Below, piece by piece: positions 1-7,643 of a stretch of DNA of 23,503 nt (the stretch's first letter is position 1; every line of letters begins with the position of its first letter). Under the pieces are notes generated by a model. It saw nothing but the letters and a program-made list of their open reading frames with translations, had not been told where the DNA came from and did no database searches. The stretch is from an uncultured Ignavibacteria bacterium (lineage in GTDB: Bacteria > Bacteroidota > Ignavibacteria > Ignavibacteriales > Ignavibacteriaceae). Made by a program: the position numbers and the translations under genes. Location: NCBI GenBank assembly GCA_937996765.1, contig CALKUG010000016.1:1-23503 (forward strand), given 5' to 3'.

Positions 1-1593
1 TCCGGTTTAGTTTTCTTTTTATTGGTGGGTAAAGCTTTCCAAAATAAGACCTACGAAATATTTAATTTCGAAAGAAATCTAAAATCCTATTTCCCAATTG
101 CAGTTACTGCTTACAAAGAGGGAATTGAAAAACAAGTATTTTTAGAGCACATCCGAGAAAACGATAAACTCCTTATTAGAAATAACGAAATTATACCGGC
201 AGATTCTTATCTTATTTCCGGTGAAGCTCATATCGATTATTCGTTTGTGACAGGGGAATCCTCTCCGGTAACAAAAAGAATTGGTGACAAACTTTTTGCT
301 GGAGGTACACAGAAAGGTGCCGCAATTGAAATTAGTGTAGCTAAAGAAGTATCTCAAAGCTATTTGACAAAACTTTGGAATGACCATCTTAGTAAAAAAC
401 AACCTGTAGATGTACTAAAAAACTTTTCTGACATCACAGCAAAATATTTTACAATGGTTCTTGCCGTATTGGCTATTGGTGGAGCAGTTTATTGGTCTGT
501 TAACGATCCTTCTAAATCACTTTTTGTATTCACTGCTGTTTTAATAGTTGCTTGCCCATGTGCTCTTGCTTTAACTACTCCTTTTGTATTAGGAAACGCT
601 TTGCGGTTTTTGGGGCGTAGAGATTTTTATTCTAAAAACACGCGTATTGTTGAACATCTCAAATCAATCACTGATATTGTATTTGATAAAACGGGTACAC
701 TTACAATCACCGGAAATGAAACGGTATCATTCTCAAGCGAATCACTTAGCGATGATGAAAACAACAAAGTAAAAAGTGCCGTTAAAAACTCTGTACATCC
801 CCTAAGCAAAATGATTTATGCGTCCTTAGAAGATTCAGAAACTATGTCTGTTGAGTATTACAAAGAAATCCCCGGCGAGGGTATTAGTTGTATTGTGGGA
901 AATTCAGAAGTGCGTATAGGTTCACAATCTTTTGTTTTGGTTACTAAAAAAATATCCGATGTTCAGAATAGTGAGTCTGTAAGCAGATCATTTGTTTATC
1001 TGGCAATTGATGGTGATTACAAAGGGTATTATGAAATAAAAAGTGAATATAGAGATGGGGTAGAAGCACTATTAAAAGATTTGGGGACTGAATACAATTT
1101 GCATTTACTCTCCGGAGATAACGACTCCGACAAAGAACGACTCATCTCGATGTATAGCGGTTGGAAAAACATCCGTTTTAATAATTCCCCAAAAGACAAA
1201 AAAGAATTTATCGAGCAGCTTCAGAAAGAAGGCTCAAAAGTTTTGATGGTTGGTGATGGCATGAATGATAGCGGTGCACTGAATCAATCAGATATTGGCA
1301 TTTCTATTTCTGAAAATGTGTTTTCATTTACCCCCGCCAGTGATATTATAGTTAAAAGCAAGTCCTTGTATCTACTTCCAAAAATTATGAAGTATAGCAA
1401 AAATAGTCTTTGGGTTATATATGCCGGTTTTACCATTTCTCTTGTTTATAACGCAATTGGGCTGATGTTTGCATTAAGTGGCGAATTAACACCCTTAATT
1501 GCGGCTATTCTTATGCCGGTAAGTTCCATTACTGCCGTGGTGTTTTCATCAGGGATGTCGTATTTATTTGCAAGAGTTAGAGGATTGATATGA
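1..1593 (+). CDS. ccoI: Copper-exporting P1B-type ATPase for cbb3 oxidase assembly, 5' partial
   Basis: Membrane pump that moves Cu(I) across the inner membrane for the CuB site of the cbb3 oxidase. The reading frame is open from base 1, so the start and the N-terminal metal-binding part lie upstream of the window. Visible parts in order: actuator TGES at 250-261, the CPC metal-site motif in a membrane helix at 553-561, the phosphorylation motif DKTGT at 685-699, the HP motif of P1B ATPases at 796-801, GDGMND at 1252-1269, and two C-terminal helices with YN and MPxSS residues typical of Cu(I) transporters. About 530 codons are visible; whole family members usually have about 700-850. The stop overlaps the ccoS start (ATGA), and the gene leads a complete cco cluster, which supports CcoI over a general copper-detoxifying CopA. 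Copper specificity is inferred from motifs. Confidence 0.93.
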   Translation, partial: SGLVFFLLVGKAFQNKTYEIFNFERNLKSYFPIAVTAYKEGIEKQVFLEHIRENDKLLIRNNEIIPADSYLISGEAHIDYSFVTGESSPVTKRIGDKLFAGGTQKGAAIEISVAKEVSQSYLTKLWNDHLSKKQPVDVLKNFSDITAKYFTMVLAVLAIGGAVYWSVNDPSKSLFVFTAVLIVACPCALALTTPFVLGNALRFLGRRDFYSKNTRIVEHLKSITDIVFDKTGTLTITGNETVSFSSESLSDDENNKVKSAVKNSVHPLSKMIYASLEDSETMSVEYYKEIPGEGISCIVGNSEVRIGSQSFVLVTKKISDVQNSESVSRSFVYLAIDGDYKGYYEIKSEYRDGVEALLKDLGTEYNLHLLSGDNDSDKERLISMYSGWKNIRFNNSPKDKKEFIEQLQKEGSKVLMVGDGMNDSGALNQSDIGISISENVFSFTPASDIIVKSKSLYLLPKIMKYSKNSLWVIYAGFTISLVYNAIGLMFALSGELTPLIAAILMPVSSITAVVFSSGMSYLFARVRGLI

Positions 1594-1790
1594 GTGTAAT
1601 TTTAATTTTAATTTTTGCCGGAATATTGGTTGCAGGAGGATTTCTCGTGGCTTTTATTTGGGCAGTGAAGTCAGGACAGATGGATGATTCCTACACTCCT
1701 GCAGTACGGATTTTGTTTGAAGAACAGCAAACAACGCCTGAAAATAATTCAGACAACAACATAAATCGTAAAGCTGATAAGCTAAAATAA
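1590..1790 (+). CDS. ccoS: cbb3 oxidase maturation protein CcoS
   Basis: Small membrane protein of 66 residues needed for putting haem and copper into cbb3 oxidases; its mechanism is not known. It has one membrane helix (about residues 3-25) followed by the family signature FIWAVKSGQMDD and a PAVRILFE stretch, then a polar Asn/Glu-rich tail. Length fits the family (about 45-70). The ATG overlaps the ccoI stop by four bases, so translation is probably coupled. It ends 12 bases before ccoNO. Confidence 0.93.
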   Translation: MSVILILIFAGILVAGGFLVAFIWAVKSGQMDDSYTPAVRILFEEQQTTPENNSDNNINRKADKLK

Positions 1791-1802
1791 GGAGTACCTT
1801 CT

Positions 1803-3935
1803 ATGCAGGTTGATAAATTCAGTTACGATAATACCTCCGTTAAATATTTCGCTATTGCCACTTTGGTGTGGGGAATAGTTGGAATGTTGGTAGGCGTTAT
1901 TATCGCTTTCCAAATTTTTAATCCATGGTTAAACTTTGGGTTAGAATACACAACCTTTGGTCGTTTACGGCCCTTGCACACTAATGCAGTTATTTTTGCT
2001 TTTGTTGGTAATGCCATCTTTATGGGTGTGTATTACTCATTACAAAGATTAACCAAAGCCAGAATGTGGAGTGATTTACTCAGTAAGCTGCATTTCTGGG
2101 GATGGCAATTAATAATTGTAGCCGCTGCACTTACCTTGGTTATGGGCATAACAACTTCTAAAGAGTATGCCGAACTTGAATGGCCAATTGATATACTTAT
2201 AGCACTTGTTTGGGTCATTTTTGGCGTTAATATGATGATGACCATTGTTAAACGTCGTGAACGTCACATGTATGTTGCAATCTGGTTTTACATTTCAACT
2301 TTTGTTACAGTTGCGGTTCTTCATATCGTGAACTCTTTGGAATTGCCTGTTACATTCTTGAAAAGTTATTCGATGTATGCAGGTGTTCAAGATGCACTAG
2401 TACAATGGTGGTACGGTCATAATGCAGTAGCATTTTTCTTAACAACACCGTATTTAGGTTTGATGTATTATTTTATGCCAAAAGCTGCTAACCGTCCTGT
2501 GTATTCCTATCGGTTATCTATTATACACTTTTGGTCTCTGATATTTTTATATATCTGGGCTGGCCCACATCACCTTTTGTATAGTGCTTTGCCCGATTGG
2601 GCACAATCATTAGGAACAGTATTTTCGTTGATGCTTATAGCTCCTTCATGGGGTGGAATGATTAACGGTTTACTTACATTGCGCGGAAACTGGGATAAAG
2701 TTCGTGAAGAGCCAATCCTGAAATTTATGGTAGTTGCAATTACTGCTTACGGTATGAGTACCTTTGAAGGTCCCATGCTTTCATTAAAGAACTTAAATGC
2801 ATTATTCCATTTTACTGATTGGATTATCGCTCATGTTCATATTGGGGCATTAGGATGGAACGGTTTCCTCACATTCGGAATGTTATATTACTTAATACCA
2901 CGATTGTGGAAAACGGAATTATACTCAAAGAAAATGGCAAATTTCCATTTTTGGTTGGGATTCCTCGGAATTATGTTTTATGCTGTTTCAATGTACTGGG
3001 CGGCTATTACGCAAACTTTAATGTGGAAACAATTTACACCATCAGGTTTGCTGCAATATCCTAACTTCTTAGAAACAGTTTTGCAAATCGTTCCTATGTA
3101 CGCAATTCGTGCGTTTGGTGGAACACTCTATTTGTTAGGCGCGATAGTTGGAGTTTACAATTTAGTTAAAACTGCTCGACAAGGTACATTTGTTCCTGAA
3201 GAACATGTTGAAGCTCCTGCTCTAAGCAAAGAATCTATCCCTTATCAGAAAAAAGAAGGTCACAAATGGATTGAAAGAATGCCAATCCAATTTACAATTG
3301 TGGCATTAGTTGCCATCTTAATTGGTGGTTTGGTGGAGTTCATTCCAACCTTTTTGATTAAGAGTAATATACCAACAATATCTTCTGTAAAACCCTATAC
3401 ACCATTGGAATTACACGGTAGAGATATTTACATCGGCGAAGGTTGCGTAAGCTGTCACTCGCAGTTAGTACGACCTTTCCGTTCTGAAACCGAACGTTAT
3501 GGCGAATATTCAAAAGCAGGTGAATTTGTTTACGACCATCCGTTTTTATGGGGTTCGAAAAGAACCGGTCCCGATTTACATAGAGTTGGGGGTAAATACC
3601 CAAATTCGTGGCACTATCATCATATGTTAGATCCTCGTACTATGTCTCCCGGTTCTTTAATGCCTCCGTATCCATGGTTATTTGAAAAAGACTTGGATAT
3701 ATCAACCACAGAGAAAAAAATATCTGTAATGAGAACTCTTGGCGTTCCATATCCTGAAGGATATGAAAAAATCGCTAACGCGGAAATTCAAAAACAAGCT
3801 GATATTATTGCTCAAGATTTGTTAGATCAAGGTCTTGTAATTGAAAGTAATAAACAAATCATTGCTCTTATTGCATATTTGCAACGCGTGGGTACTGACA
3901 TTAAAGCTCAACAACCAGCCGCTGCAAAGAATTAA
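1803..3935 (+). CDS. ccoNO: Fused cbb3 oxidase subunits I and II (CcoN-CcoO)
   Basis: Catalytic core of the high-affinity cytochrome c oxidase, reducing O2 to water and pumping protons. Residues 1 to about 470 are CcoN, with many membrane helices and all expected ligands: His59 and His346 for the low-spin haem b, His344 for haem b3, and His206, His256 and His257 for CuB. Tyr250 lies six residues before His256, the place of the cross-linked tyrosine of cbb3 enzymes. After a linker and a membrane helix (about 495-515) comes CcoO, with one haem c site CVSCH at 548-552 and a downstream Met-rich region (TMSPGSLMPPYPW) that would supply the axial Met. In most Proteobacteria these are two genes; fusion is known in Bacteroidota. 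The ATG follows a good ribosome site (aaggag at about 1789-1794). Confidence 0.97.
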   Translation: MQVDKFSYDNTSVKYFAIATLVWGIVGMLVGVIIAFQIFNPWLNFGLEYTTFGRLRPLHTNAVIFAFVGNAIFMGVYYSLQRLTKARMWSDLLSKLHFWGWQLIIVAAALTLVMGITTSKEYAELEWPIDILIALVWVIFGVNMMMTIVKRRERHMYVAIWFYISTFVTVAVLHIVNSLELPVTFLKSYSMYAGVQDALVQWWYGHNAVAFFLTTPYLGLMYYFMPKAANRPVYSYRLSIIHFWSLIFLYIWAGPHHLLYSALPDWAQSLGTVFSLMLIAPSWGGMINGLLTLRGNWDKVREEPILKFMVVAITAYGMSTFEGPMLSLKNLNALFHFTDWIIAHVHIGALGWNGFLTFGMLYYLIPRLWKTELYSKKMANFHFWLGFLGIMFYAVSMYWAAITQTLMWKQFTPSGLLQYPNFLETVLQIVPMYAIRAFGGTLYLLGAIVGVYNLVKTARQGTFVPEEHVEAPALSKESIPYQKKEGHKWIERMPIQFTIVALVAILIGGLVEFIPTFLIKSNIPTISSVKPYTPLELHGRDIYIGEGCVSCHSQLVRPFRSETERYGEYSKAGEFVYDHPFLWGSKRTGPDLHRVGGKYPNSWHYHHMLDPRTMSPGSLMPPYPWLFEKDLDISTTEKKISVMRTLGVPYPEGYEKIANAEIQKQADIIAQDLLDQGLVIESNKQIIALIAYLQRVGTDIKAQQPAAAKN

Positions 3936-3946
3936 GGAAGAGAACA

Positions 3947-4132
3947 ATGTATAAAGATATATTACAATCAATAGTCGGTGTAGAGATTTTCCCGATTATA
4001 TCGCTGGTTATTTTTTTCGTCTTCTTTTTGGCAATGTTGTATTGGGTATATAGCATAGATAAAAGCACCATTGAAAAAGTGGAGCATTTGCCTTTAGAAG
4101 GTGATGACAACGACTTAGACAAAGGAAATTAG
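3947..4132 (+). CDS. ccoQ: CcoQ/FixQ-like small subunit
   Basis: Small 61-residue protein with one membrane helix (about residues 14-35, rich in Phe, Ile and Val) and a short acidic C-terminal tail. Size, topology and position between ccoNO and ccoP fit CcoQ, an accessory subunit that stabilises the oxidase. Sequence conservation in this family is weak, so the name rests mainly on context. The ATG is preceded by aaggaagag 11 bases after the ccoNO stop, and the stop is one base before the ccoP start. Confidence 0.8.
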   Translation: MYKDILQSIVGVEIFPIISLVIFFVFFLAMLYWVYSIDKSTIEKVEHLPLEGDDNDLDKGN

Positions 4133-4133
4133 A

Positions 4134-4958
4134 ATGAAACAACACTATAAAACACTTGCTGTATTACTTTTTGCTTTCCTACTACTATTACCAACAAGTA
4201 TGTTTGCAAAAGGTGAACCCATTAATTACATCAGTGATGCATATTACTATCTCTTTGGATTTATAATCATTGCAACCATCATATTCTTGTTTATGGTGGA
4301 TTTAAGTGATGGTAAAAAAGAAGAGAAGAAGGTAAATCTTTGGCATCTATTTAGACACGGGTTAACAGATTCTAAACCCATTGAAGAAGAACATGAAATA
4401 TTACTTCATCACGATTTCGATGGCATTCAAGAGTTAGATAATAATTTACCTCCTTGGTGGAAATGGTTGTTTTATGTAACAATTATTTTCTCAGTGGTTT
4501 ATTTATTCTATTACCACATTGTTGGTGGTCCCGGATCAGATCAAGAATACTTATCAGAAGTTCAGGAAGCACAAAAAGCAATTGCTGAGTATAGACTTGT
4601 AAACAATGTTGTTTCTGCTGAATCAGCTGAATTCCTCAGTGATATAGGAACATTGAGTGCGGGTAAAGAAACATTTGCTAAACATTGTGTGGCTTGCCAC
4701 CTCGATGATGGTGGTGGTTCTGTAGGACCTAATCTTACCGACAACTATTGGATTCATGGAGACAAAGCAAAAGATCTTTTTGTAGTTATAACCAATGGTG
4801 TGCCTGATAAAGGAATGATTAGCTGGAAATCTCAGCTAAGCCCGAACCAAATTCAAGAAGTTGCATCTTATATACACAGCTTAAAAGGAACTACACCAAA
4901 AGTTCCTAAAGCACCACAAGGTGTTCTTGTGGATAGCACAGCAACGCAAATTAATTAA
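4134..4958 (+). CDS. ccoP: cbb3 oxidase subunit III, monohaem type (CcoP)
   Basis: Membrane-bound cytochrome c subunit that passes electrons to the CcoN-CcoO core. The 274-residue product has a hydrophobic N-terminus (8-25) that may be a signal peptide ending near FA/KG, a second helix (about 34-54), and a third (about 111-130) preceded by the CcoP hallmark DNNLPPWWKW. Only one haem c site is present, CVACH at residues 185-189, followed by GPNLTDNYWIHG and a GMISW segment likely to give the Met ligand. Classical proteobacterial CcoP has two haem c sites and about 300 residues. No other cysteine pair exists in the protein, so the second haem is absent rather than degenerate. It begins one base after ccoQ and lies 15 bases before ccoG. 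Confidence 0.94.
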   Translation: MKQHYKTLAVLLFAFLLLLPTSMFAKGEPINYISDAYYYLFGFIIIATIIFLFMVDLSDGKKEEKKVNLWHLFRHGLTDSKPIEEEHEILLHHDFDGIQELDNNLPPWWKWLFYVTIIFSVVYLFYYHIVGGPGSDQEYLSEVQEAQKAIAEYRLVNNVVSAESAEFLSDIGTLSAGKETFAKHCVACHLDDGGGSVGPNLTDNYWIHGDKAKDLFVVITNGVPDKGMISWKSQLSPNQIQEVASYIHSLKGTTPKVPKAPQGVLVDSTATQIN

Positions 4959-4973
4959 TAGGAATATTTTATA

Positions 4974-6407
4974 ATGTCTGCCGAGAACTTACATAATCAA
5001 GAGAATCAAAACAGTAGTGATAAATTTAGAGATTCTATAAACACCATAGATAATTCTACCGGCTCAAGAAAGTGGATTTACCCCAAAAAGCCGAAGGGGA
5101 GATTTTATGAGTGGAGAAAAATAGTTTCCTATTTTTTACTCGTCTTTCTGTTTGTTACTCCGTTTATTAAAGTTCACGGCAGACCTTTTCTATTACTTAA
5201 TATCTTCGAAAGAGAGTTTATTCTCTTCAGTTTTGCTTTTGGGCCTTACGATAATCATATCTTTGTTCTCATTTTTATAGCTTTTCTGGTTTTTATCGTT
5301 TTGTTCACTGCAATTTTTGGCAGAGTCTTCTGCGGATGGATTTGTCCGCAAACAATTTTTATGGAAATGGTATTCCGTAGAATTGAGTACTGGATTGATG
5401 GAGACTACCGTCAACAAAAAGCTCTTAAGGAAGCACCCATGGATGGGAAGAAATTCTTTAAGAGAGCTCTAAAACTCTTTCTGTTTTTAATTATTTCTTC
5501 AATGGTTGCACACACTTTTATGGCTTATCTCATAGGGATGGATGCTGTAATAAAAGTGGTTACTCATCCACCTGCTGAGCACATGACAGGATTTATTGCA
5601 ACTGTCGGTTTTACCGGATTGTTTTTCTTTATTTTTACATGGTTCCGTGAACAAGCTTGCGTTATTGTTTGCCCTTACGGTAGATTGCAAAGTGTTTTGT
5701 TGGACCAAAATTCACTAATTATTGCTTATGATTACCATCGTGGTGAACCTCGTGGTAAACTTAAAAAAGGGGAGGAGAGGACTGAAGGGGATTGCATAGA
5801 TTGTAAATTATGTGTTGATGTTTGTCCAACGGGTATAGACATACGCAATGGGCTTCAGTTAGAGTGTGTTAATTGCACTGCTTGTATTGATGCATGCGAT
5901 GATGTTATGGTAAAAATCAATAAACCAAAAGGCCTTATTAGATACGATTCATTAAAGGGAATTGAAGAAAAATCAGGATATAAATTAACAACACGTGTAT
6001 TTCTTTATACAGCTCTTTTGAGTCTTTTGTTAGTGCTTATTGTTGTTTTGTTTGTAATCAGAACAGATGTAGAAGTAAATGTTCTGCGCACTCCTGGAAT
6101 GCTCTACCAAGAAGTTGACTCAACCCATATATCAAACATTTACAATTTTCATCTGATCAATAAAACTTTTGATAAAATGCCCATTGAACTAAAACTTGCC
6201 GGTTCAAAAGGTAGGATTGAAATTTTGGATGATTCTTTATATGTAAACCCAAATAGTGTTTATGAAGGTAAGTTTAGAATTATTATGGATAAAAAGGATG
6301 TAACAAAACTCAATGAAGTATTGTACGTTGAAGTATATACAAGTGGTAAACAAAGCGATTTAATAAAAACATCGTTTTTAACACATTTGCGTGGAGTTAA
6401 AAGATGA
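4974..6407 (+). CDS. ccoG: cbb3 oxidase accessory iron-sulfur protein CcoG (FixG/RdxA)
   Basis: Polytopic membrane protein with ferredoxin-type clusters that acts in cbb3 oxidase assembly; work on proteobacterial homologues suggests reduction of Cu(II) to Cu(I). The 477 residues show a polar N-terminus, several membrane helices, the motifs FCGWICPQ and CVIVCPYGR, and then two [4Fe-4S] motifs: Cys274, 277, 280 and 284 (followed by PTG), and Cys298, 301, 304 and 308. A further helix (about 340-365) and an immunoglobulin-like C-terminal domain complete the family layout. Length is normal. The stop overlaps the ccoH start by four bases (ATGA). Confidence 0.96.
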   Translation: MSAENLHNQENQNSSDKFRDSINTIDNSTGSRKWIYPKKPKGRFYEWRKIVSYFLLVFLFVTPFIKVHGRPFLLLNIFEREFILFSFAFGPYDNHIFVLIFIAFLVFIVLFTAIFGRVFCGWICPQTIFMEMVFRRIEYWIDGDYRQQKALKEAPMDGKKFFKRALKLFLFLIISSMVAHTFMAYLIGMDAVIKVVTHPPAEHMTGFIATVGFTGLFFFIFTWFREQACVIVCPYGRLQSVLLDQNSLIIAYDYHRGEPRGKLKKGEERTEGDCIDCKLCVDVCPTGIDIRNGLQLECVNCTACIDACDDVMVKINKPKGLIRYDSLKGIEEKSGYKLTTRVFLYTALLSLLLVLIVVLFVIRTDVEVNVLRTPGMLYQEVDSTHISNIYNFHLINKTFDKMPIELKLAGSKGRIEILDDSLYVNPNSVYEGKFRIIMDKKDVTKLNEVLYVEVYTSGKQSDLIKTSFLTHLRGVKR

Positions 6408-6847
6408 AGAAGAAGTTTTCTCCCGGAACAGCAATAGTAATTGGTCTAAGCATATTTGCAGTTTTTATTTTTAGTGTAATATTTATGGCGTTCAATACAA
6501 AAGTTGAATTGGTTGCAACCAATTATTACGACAAATCCGTCTCCTTTCAAGATGATATAAACAACCAAAATAATGCTAATGCCTTGGGAAAAAGTGTTTC
6601 GATAAAAGGACAGCACAAATCAATTGTTGTTACTATCCCTCTTGATTCAGGCTTTACGCCATCGGGAACTGTACATTTATTCCGTCCTTCCGATTCTTCT
6701 CAAGATAAAGAATTTATACTTTCTGTAGATTCAACAGGTAAACAGACTATAGATATGAACTCTCTTGCACCTGGTTATTGGAAAGTAAAACTTGATTGGC
6801 AAAGCAAAGGCAAATCATATCAAAAGGAAGAGAAAATTGTTCTCTGA
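6404..6847 (+). CDS. ccoH: FixH/CcoH family cbb3 oxidase assembly protein
   Basis: Protein of 147 residues with one N-terminal membrane helix (about 9-30) and a periplasmic beta-rich domain. The NYYDKSVSFQDDI segment just after the helix is typical of FixH in Bacteroidota. CcoH binds and stabilises the oxidase during assembly. It is coupled to ccoG by an ATGA overlap and its 3' end overlaps the next gene by 11 bases. Sequence conservation in the family is low, so both position and topology were used. Confidence 0.88.
   Translation: MKKKFSPGTAIVIGLSIFAVFIFSVIFMAFNTKVELVATNYYDKSVSFQDDINNQNNANALGKSVSIKGQHKSIVVTIPLDSGFTPSGTVHLFRPSDSSQDKEFILSVDSTGKQTIDMNSLAPGYWKVKLDWQSKGKSYQKEEKIVL
6823..6830 (+). 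promoter_or_regulatory. Ribosome binding site deciding the SafE-like start
   Basis: The purine run aaaggaag lies inside the end of ccoH, six bases before a TTG. It is the best Shine-Dalgarno match near this gene and supports TTG 6837 over the longer frame from 6792, which has no such site. Confidence 0.7.
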
Positions 6848-7559
6848 TATAAGTGTAGTTGGTGGTTTATTGCTTGGATTTGCAGGTAGTCTGCACTGTT
6901 TAGGTATGTGCGCTCCACTCAACTTACTTTTTCCTTCGAAAAGTATTTCGGTTACATTTGTAGCAGGTAGATTGGTATATAATTTGGGGAGGATTATCAC
7001 CTATGCGATAATGGGAATAATTTTTGGGTTCTTAGGTGCAAATCTGAAAATATTTGGGCTGCAAGATACTCTCTCTATAATAGTTGGAGTTCTTTTGATT
7101 CTATCGGCCTTTATTACTTTTGGTGTACAAGAAAACATTAATAAGTATTTAGGGCTCAACATCTTATATTCTAAACTTATCAAATTATTCGGTTTATTTA
7201 GCAAGAATACCTCACTGCAATCGCAATTTCTTGTAGGCTTACTCAACGGATTATTACCTTGTGGGTTGGTTTATGCAGCCATTGGAGCAGCAATAACACT
7301 CAGTCATCCCTTAGAAAGCTCACTCTTTATGACTTTTTTTGGTTTGGGAACTTTCCCTGCGATGTTTTTCAGTGCATTTGTTCTCAACAAAATATCCACT
7401 ACTGCAAGAGGCAAGCTTATTAGAGTTCTTCCTCTTGTTACTGTGCTGTTTGGAGTATTTTTTATAATGAGGGGTTTAAATCTCGATATACCCTATATAA
7501 GTCCCGCTCTCGACAAAGGTATCTCTCGTATGGGAGATATGGATTGTGTTCCGCAGTAA
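6837..7559 (+). CDS. SafE/TauE-like membrane protein of the cco cluster
   Basis: Integral membrane protein of about 240 residues with roughly six helices, of the SafE/TauE group often found beside cco genes. I chose the TTG at 6837 because a strong ribosome site (aaaggaag, 6823-6830) sits six bases upstream; a TTG at 6792 would add 15 charged residues deep inside ccoH. With this start the protein opens with a helix holding GSLHCLGMCAP (His20, Cys21, Met24, Cys25). A second conserved motif, NGLLPCGLVYAA, lies in a middle helix, and the C-terminus has another Met/Cys group (MGDMDC). These could bind copper or take part in thiol chemistry. The family name suggests sulfite export, but the operon suggests a role in metal or redox supply to the oxidase; that role is inference. 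Confidence 0.85.
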   Translation: MFSDISVVGGLLLGFAGSLHCLGMCAPLNLLFPSKSISVTFVAGRLVYNLGRIITYAIMGIIFGFLGANLKIFGLQDTLSIIVGVLLILSAFITFGVQENINKYLGLNILYSKLIKLFGLFSKNTSLQSQFLVGLLNGLLPCGLVYAAIGAAITLSHPLESSLFMTFFGLGTFPAMFFSAFVLNKISTTARGKLIRVLPLVTVLFGVFFIMRGLNLDIPYISPALDKGISRMGDMDCVPQ

Positions 7560-7643
7560 TAATTAAAACACCATTTAAAAGTATCTTTCATACAATAAAT
7601 GTAAACGTTACATTTAGTTTTACTATTTTTATGAGTTTATAGA
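7560..7643 (+). promoter_or_regulatory. Leader region of porX with a 21-base palindrome
   Basis: This 84-base AT-rich gap separates the cco cluster from porX and holds no reading frame. At 7596-7616 there is a perfect inverted repeat: arms of nine bases (taaatgtaa and ttacattta) around the spacer acg. A centre of the form tgtaaacgttaca resembles the operators of LacI-type and other dimeric regulators. No hairpin with a T run is seen, so read-through from the cco genes is possible. Promoter boxes are not clear, so the exact promoter is not called. Confidence 0.5.

Noticed and set aside
2819..3064. Open frame of 81 codons on the + strand inside ccoNO
   Set aside because: It is a second frame of the well-supported CcoN coding region, has no ribosome site and no recognisable domain.
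6792..6836. Longer N-terminus for the SafE-like protein starting at TTG 6792
   Set aside because: It would add charged residues before the first helix and lacks a ribosome site; TTG 6837 has a strong one.
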